Assembly (NCBI RefSeq): GCF_923079645.1
Contig: NZ_CAKLPY010000005.1
Coordinates: 55,892-119,891 of the forward strand
DNA from: Emticicia aquatica
GTDB taxonomy: Bacteria > Bacteroidota > Bacteroidia > Cytophagales > Spirosomataceae
Direction: 5' to 3'
Length of the DNA stretch: 64,000 bases
The position numbers were made by a program, and so were the translations under genes. The notes under the pieces were generated by a model. That model was not told the origin of the DNA. It worked only from the letters and a program-made list of their open reading frames with translations, and did no database searches. Shown here one piece after another: positions 59,512 through 64,000 of the stretch (the first letter of the stretch is position 1; the number at the start of each line of letters is the position of its first letter).

Positions 59512-62424
59512 TTAAGGAATTTGCTCTAACAATAAATCATAGTTATATAACTTCGATGCATTGAGCAAATACAAGGAAACGATGTTACCAAAAATGTAAT
59601 TTGAGTCATTATCTGAACCTCTGTACTTAACTTTTCCATCCATATTTACATCACCTTGAATGTATAATGGCGTTGCAAAATCATAGTTATACAATTGGCT
59701 GACGTTTCCTGCGTATTCTAAAACTTGACTAAAAATGATTGATTGGTCATTTGCTGGTCCAACGTATTTAACTTTGTTGTTGGCATCGGTATTTCCTGCC
59801 CATAGGGCTTTTTTTCCACTTCCGACAACATTTCCAACTTGCTCGTAGCCATCATAATTAGCAGTACTATTCCAAATTTGAGCCGAAGTCATAGTGGTAA
59901 AATCGACAATTGTTCCTGTTGCCGCAATTGCAATCGGATTGGCGGTCATTGCTCCCAAGTGATTTCGGTGTTTTATTGCTACATAAAAACTCAAACCTGC
60001 TACATCTGTAAATTTCACTGGACTCACACCATCGTTTGACTCAACCACGTCTCCATCTCTTTGTAATAAAGCTGATTTTGTTTTTATTACATTTGCGGGG
60101 TTTGCTGCGTCTCTGAGTTCAATAAATACCCAATCAACAATGGCATTCGCTCCGATTATATTTGTAACACCCGAACCGATTGTTTCGCCACCTCCATCAC
60201 TTTTGTGCGTAAATCTTGCACTTGCAAAGGCAGTGTAAGGTTCAGAACTAGGAACAACACCCTTTGCACGAAGTTCATCACGCATCAAACCATCAGTTGT
60301 ATTAAACATAGCCCCTTGCAAAAGCATTTTAATTTGAATACTAGCAGTATTTGCAGGACAGCCCGTTGGCGAAATCCCTTTCACAAGTCGGCATTGGTCA
60401 GTAATATCAAGTACACCATCGGCATCAGAATCCAAATCTAAATAATCTGGTTTCCCATCTGAATCGGTATCAATATTACCTTCAATAATATCAGGAATTG
60501 TATCGCCATCACTATCCAAATCTAAGTAATTTGGTTTGCCATCAGTATCAATATCAGTGATTCCCTCGATACTATCAGGAATTCCATCACTATCCGAATC
60601 AGTATCTAAATAGTTGGGTTTTCCGTCGGTATCCAAGTCGGAAGTACTCTCAACACTATCAGGAATTCCATCATTATCCGAATCAGTATCCGTATAGTTT
60701 GGTATTTCATCGCTATCTGTGTCTTTGCTACCTTCAGTGAGGTCAGAAATACCATCATTATCTGAATCTGCATCATAAGGATTTCGTTTACTATCACTAT
60801 CGGTATCTGGTGGAGTTAATCCGCTGCCAGTGTTAGCTAATACTGGTACACCTTGTGGATTTACACTTGGATTTCCTGTACCTATCTTTCCATCATTATC
60901 TACGTCTATTCCACCTGCTTCAACCACATCTTTTATGTTATCGGCATCACTATCCAAATCAATTCGGTTAGGAATACCATCACCGTCAGTATCACAATTT
61001 TCAGAAGCACTACTACAAGCTGCGTTTTCGATAGTATCTAAGATTCCATCATTATCATCATCTAAATCGACAGAATCAGGTACAGAATCTCCATCAGTAT
61101 CAACTAATAACACAAATTGGTCAATATAATCAGGGATTCCATCGCCATCAACATCGGGCAACACAGGATTACTAGTATCGCCATAAACTGTTGGCAATCC
61201 ATCAACTGTTTGAGGAATACCATCATTGTCCGAGTCAAATGTATTATCAATTTTACCATCACCATTTGTATCTAATAGAGTTGGGTTTAAAATGCCACTT
61301 TCTGACAAGTCAGTCATTCCATCGCCATCACTATCTAAATCTAAATAATTAGGACCTAGCGTTCCATCAGTATTCAACGGAACTGGGTCATTCAAATCTC
61401 CTCGCAATGGATTAGCATCAGCCGAACCAATTATTCCATCGCCATCGTTATCTGTGCCATCAACAACTCCGTCTTTATTAACATCTACTAAAGTTATATT
61501 ACCACTTTCTACCAAATCATTGATTCCATCGTTGTCACTATCCAAATCATAAGGGTTTGGGCGAGCATCTCCATCAAAATCATCTCCGACTAACGAATCG
61601 CCACTACCAGCACTTGATGGGATTCCGACACCATTGGGAACACCGTCAGCCAAACCATCTTTGTTCAAATCTATTCCTCCCGCTTCTAGCACATCATTAA
61701 TGCCATCATTATCTGAATCCAAATCTAAGCGATTTGGCACGCTATCAGCATCAGTATCTGCACTCAATTGTCCATCTTCAACAGTGTCTAATATTCCGTC
61801 ATTGTCATCATCTAAATCAATAGAGTCAAGTACTAAATCACCATCAGTATCTAATGGACAACCCGAAATCATATCATAAGTGCCATTGAAATGGTTAGTT
61901 CCAATACCCAAGTTGTACCCAAGCACACTATAATAGGAACCAATATTTAATGTTCCTAACTTGGCCGTTTGTCCTGTTGAAGGCAATATATTTAGACTTC
62001 CATTACAAGAGCCAACGACACTAAAATTGAATAATTCTACTTCTACTCCAGAAGTATAGAGAATACTTGAAAAATCTCCTGCAGGAGTAAATACAAAAAA
62101 ATCGGTATTAGCTGGAGCTCCCGAAGAAACATCTCCATTGTTAATGGCAATAGTTGATAAAGACCATAATCCAGCAGGTGATACAGAGCTAACATTACTG
62201 ATAGAAATACTACCCGTTGGAGCTGTCACTGTGATGGTTGTACTTCCATCTGTCAGATATGGATTTGCTCCAGATACTACGGTGGTTGGTTTTAAGTAAA
62301 GATGATATTTGTTATCTGAACCTACATATCTCAATGAAAGTGTAATTTGAGCAAAGGAAGTCCCTATTGATACTAAAAAGAGTATAGCTATTAAGCAAAC
62401 CTTTAGATGGGTGTTTTGTTTCAT
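59512..62424 (-). CDS. Thrombospondin type 3 repeat adhesin with C-terminal dockerin-like domain
   Basis: 970 residues: signal peptide (about 1-25), N-terminal cohesin-like beta module (about 26-185), some 500 residues of acidic TSP type 3 calcium-binding repeats (DSDGDGIPD type, about 190-690; part with an 84-bp period) and a 275-residue C-terminal domain (about 696-970). That domain includes LMRDELRAKG, IKHRNHLGAMT and two similar loops, GNTDANNKVKY and GDVNMDGKVKY, each followed by a ND(S/Q)-containing helix, and ends LEQIP. The protein should be an extended calcium-stiffened stalk on the cell surface. The C-terminal domain is homologous to that of the next gene. Confidence 0.82.
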   Translation of the reverse strand: MKQNTHLKVCLIAILFLVSIGTSFAQITLSLRYVGSDNKYHLYLKPTTVVSGANPYLTDGSTTITVTAPTGSISISNVSSVSPAGLWSLSTIAINNGDVSSGAPANTDFFVFTPAGDFSSILYTSGVEVELFNFSVVGSCNGSLNILPSTGQTAKLGTLNIGSYYSVLGYNLGIGTNHFNGTYDMISGCPLDTDGDLVLDSIDLDDDNDGILDTVEDGQLSADTDADSVPNRLDLDSDNDGINDVLEAGGIDLNKDGLADGVPNGVGIPSSAGSGDSLVGDDFDGDARPNPYDLDSDNDGINDLVESGNITLVDVNKDGVVDGTDNDGDGIIGSADANPLRGDLNDPVPLNTDGTLGPNYLDLDSDGDGMTDLSESGILNPTLLDTNGDGKIDNTFDSDNDGIPQTVDGLPTVYGDTSNPVLPDVDGDGIPDYIDQFVLLVDTDGDSVPDSVDLDDDNDGILDTIENAACSSASENCDTDGDGIPNRIDLDSDADNIKDVVEAGGIDVDNDGKIGTGNPSVNPQGVPVLANTGSGLTPPDTDSDSKRNPYDADSDNDGISDLTEGSKDTDSDEIPNYTDTDSDNDGIPDSVESTSDLDTDGKPNYLDTDSDSDGIPDSIEGITDIDTDGKPNYLDLDSDGDTIPDIIEGNIDTDSDGKPDYLDLDSDADGVLDITDQCRLVKGISPTGCPANTASIQIKMLLQGAMFNTTDGLMRDELRAKGVVPSSEPYTAFASARFTHKSDGGGETIGSGVTNIIGANAIVDWVFIELRDAANPANVIKTKSALLQRDGDVVESNDGVSPVKFTDVAGLSFYVAIKHRNHLGAMTANPIAIAATGTIVDFTTMTSAQIWNSTANYDGYEQVGNVVGSGKKALWAGNTDANNKVKYVGPANDQSIIFSQVLEYAGNVSQLYNYDFATPLYIQGDVNMDGKVKYRGSDNDSNYIFGNIVSLYLLNASKLYNYDLLLEQIP
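60430..60715 (-). repeat. 84-bp coding repeats within TSP type 3 region
   Basis: Blocks encoding DTDGKPNYLD-(T/L)DSD-(S/G)D-IPD-IEG recur every 28 codons about three times. They are part of the calcium-binding repeat array and not a CRISPR: no constant repeat with unique spacers. Confidence 0.6.
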
Positions 62425-62455
62425 TTCCTTTTATTTTAGGTACTATTCTTTAAAA

Positions 62456-62490
62456 TTAAGTAGTGCAGTTAAATTAACTGCACTACTTAA
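62456..62490 (-). terminator. Near-perfect 35-bp palindrome between surface-protein genes
   Basis: Seventeen-bp perfect arms (62456-62472 and 62474-62490) around a single central A. On the minus strand the stem is followed by TTTTAAAG. It lies 7 bp after the stop of the partial gene, so it is likely that gene's terminator. Confidence 0.65.
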
Positions 62491-62497
62491 TAAATCA

Positions 62498-64000
62498 TTA
62501 AGGCAACTGTTGCGTGATAATGAAGATATTATTACGGTTAGTACTGTTAGAAGGATGATTGATGATAAGATTCAATATATATGAATTATCCGCATTCAAA
62601 CCTTGAGCAATTGTTTTACCGTCCATATTTACGTCGGTATTTTTATAGCCACTAACAATGTATGTATTTACGCCATTGGTATTTCCACTTGCTGAGATTA
62701 CAGTACTTGTTACGGTACTTCTATCGCTTGATGCTCCTTGAGCAATGACAGTAGTGTTTACATTGGCGTTACCTGCCCAAAGATAATTTTTACCCGAAAT
62801 TGTCGCTTGTGCATTTGTACCATTTACCAAAGTACTTAATGAGGTAAAATCAACTAATGTTGTTGTAGAAGTTAAAGCCAAATTGCCTGCTGTCATTACA
62901 CCTAAGTGATTTCGGTGTAATACCGCGATTTTGTAATTTCCATCAGTTACTCCGAATGAAACTGGCGAAATTCCATCTGTATCAACAACATCACCATCAG
63001 CTTGGATTAATGCGGCTTTGCGAGCAATCACCGTAGTTGGAGTTGTTGCATTTCTCAATTCAACTAAAACCCAGTCAATTATGGCGTTAGTACCTGTTAC
63101 ACTCAATACAGAAGGTGAAACTGTACTTGATGGAATAGCTGGTGTTGTAAAACCTAATGCTGTATATGGCTCATTGGTTGGAATTAAGTTTAATGAACGT
63201 AAATTGTCTCTCATTAAACCACTTACATTAGCTGTATATGGAGCATATGTCATTGAACCAGCACCTTGTAATAATGCTTTCGGTGATACTTTCACGATAC
63301 AGTTGCTAGGTAAAGCGGCAATTGTACCAGCCGTAGCCAACGAAACGCAAAGAGTTGATGTATTTCTTGCAACAATACTATATGCTGCATTTGGTGCCAA
63401 GCCAGTAAAGCTAACTGATGATTGGTATGTTCCACCATTCAAACTATATTCATAAGTACCTGTTGGAGTAATAACTGTTATTGAACCAGTGGTTACCATA
63501 CAAGTTGGGTCAATTACTGATAAATTTGGCGTTGTCGGAGTCGCGTTTACTGTAACAACTACACTACTTGCTGAACTCTTACAAGTTGCTGTCTCACAAC
63601 TTGCATAATAAGTAGTTGTCGATGTTGGACTTACTGTGCTACTCGCCAAAGCTGTTCCTGTCAATCCTGCATTTGTGTACCATGCTAATGTTCCTGTTGA
63701 ACATGTTGCACTTAAAGTTGTACTACTTCCCGAACAGATGGTAGATGGACTTGCGGTTGCTGCTGTTGGAGCTGCTGGTGTAGCATTTACTGTAACTACT
63801 ACACTACTTGCTGAACTCTTACATGTCGCTGTCGTACAACTTGCATAATAGGTAGTTGTCGATGTTGGACTTACTGTGCTACTCGCCAAAGCTGTTCCTG
63901 TCAATCCTGCATTTGTGTACCATGCTAATGTTCCTGTTGAGCATGTTGCACTTAAAGTTGTACTACTTCCCGAACAGATGGTAGCTGGACTTGCGGTTGC
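62498..64000 (-). CDS. Repeat-rich surface protein with dockerin-like C-terminus (5' end outside window)
   Basis: The frame is open to the right edge, so only the C-terminal 500 codons are present; an internal ATG at 63904 is not the start. The visible N-terminal part consists of Ig-like 80-residue repeats (TICSGSSTTLSATCSTGTLA, STTTYYASC) encoded by 240-bp near-identical units. A linker (about 130-200 from the internal ATG) follows. The 265-residue C-terminal domain is homologous to that of the upstream TSP3 protein: LMRDNLRSLN, LHRNHLGVMT, GNANVNTTVIAQG and NTDVNMDGKTIAQG, ending TQQLP. Likely a surface adhesin. Confidence 0.8.
   Translation of the reverse strand, partial: ATASPATICSGSSTTLSATCSTGTLAWYTNAGLTGTALASSTVSPTSTTTYYASCTTATCKSSASSVVVTVNATPAAPTAATASPSTICSGSSTTLSATCSTGTLAWYTNAGLTGTALASSTVSPTSTTTYYASCETATCKSSASSVVVTVNATPTTPNLSVIDPTCMVTTGSITVITPTGTYEYSLNGGTYQSSVSFTGLAPNAAYSIVARNTSTLCVSLATAGTIAALPSNCIVKVSPKALLQGAGSMTYAPYTANVSGLMRDNLRSLNLIPTNEPYTALGFTTPAIPSSTVSPSVLSVTGTNAIIDWVLVELRNATTPTTVIARKAALIQADGDVVDTDGISPVSFGVTDGNYKIAVLHRNHLGVMTAGNLALTSTTTLVDFTSLSTLVNGTNAQATISGKNYLWAGNANVNTTVIAQGASSDRSTVTSTVISASGNTNGVNTYIVSGYKNTDVNMDGKTIAQGLNADNSYILNLIINHPSNSTNRNNIFIITQQLP
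63543..64000 (-). repeat. 240-bp tandem coding repeats
   Basis: Positions 63543-63782 and 63783-64000 align with a constant 240-bp offset and only about nine differences by eye over the 218 shared bases. The second copy is cut by the window edge and more copies may follow. Each unit encodes one 80-residue Ig-like domain. Confidence 0.85.

Noticed and set aside
60430..61860. Periodic short repeats that could suggest a CRISPR array
   Set aside because: The repeats are degenerate, in frame and encode DSDGDGIPD-type calcium-binding motifs of thrombospondin type 3; no constant repeat/unique spacer pattern.

Overview
The window comes from an AT-rich member of the Bacteroidota, most likely order Cytophagales (an Emticicia, Arcicella or Flectobacillus-like relative; this is inference). 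The evidence is several C-terminal domains typical of the type IX secretion system (T9SS, types A and B), a TonB-dependent receptor with a carboxypeptidase-regulatory-like N-domain, a NUDIX-type AraR regulator, Na+/solute symporters in place of ABC sugar importers, and a Bacteroidota-type promoter (TTTG-N19-TAnnTTTG). I saw no rRNA, tRNA, CRISPR array, transposase or phage gene.

Region 1 (1-24.9 kb) is a plant-hemicellulose (arabinoxylan) and L-arabinose locus. After the 3' end of a DUF1593/Sde182-like secreted protein come, all on the minus strand, a GH10 xylanase, an SSS symporter, araD, araA, araB and the regulator araR. Upstream lies a ten-gene run: GH95, two GH43, a SASA-type esterase, an alpha/beta-hydrolase esterase, GH29, three CE1-like esterase genes (one with two catalytic domains) and a GH51 arabinofuranosidase. 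A 17-bp palindromic operator (TGTGT-N7-ACACA) occurs before araB, before araR and before the GH95-led operon. In the last case it overlaps a good -7 box, which ties the debranching enzymes and the arabinose catabolic genes into one AraR regulon. The enzymes would remove acyl, arabinosyl, L-galactosyl/fucosyl and xylosyl groups, and the released arabinose would enter through the symporter and AraBAD.

Region 2 (25-38.9 kb) holds a lone sugar-phosphate isomerase/epimerase-like protein, a large secreted beta-propeller-like protein, an orphan TPR-sensor histidine kinase, and a minus-strand cassette of secreted unknowns. The cassette has two related proteins (A and B), a ricin-type lectin with a T9SS tail, a small lipoprotein and a DUF6089-like outer-membrane barrel. 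A small, apparently frameshifted secreted peptide lies in front of it.

Region 3 (39.3-48.4 kb) is a compact catabolic operon: TonB-dependent receptor, GH63-like mannosylglycerate/glucosylglycerate hydrolase, SSS symporter, glycerate kinase and ROK hexokinase, with a divergent LacI regulator and two tandem operator-like sites. It reads as a complete pathway for a hexosyl-glycerate compatible solute.

Region 4 (48.4-64 kb) starts with a di-haem cytochrome c lipoprotein and continues as a cluster of seven large or modular surface proteins (T9SS type A/B tails, DUF11, Ig-like and thrombospondin type 3 modules). They share modules with each other, including a cohesin-like N-terminal beta domain and a C-terminal domain with two dockerin-like loops. 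The last gene runs off the right edge and contains 240-bp near-identical tandem repeats.
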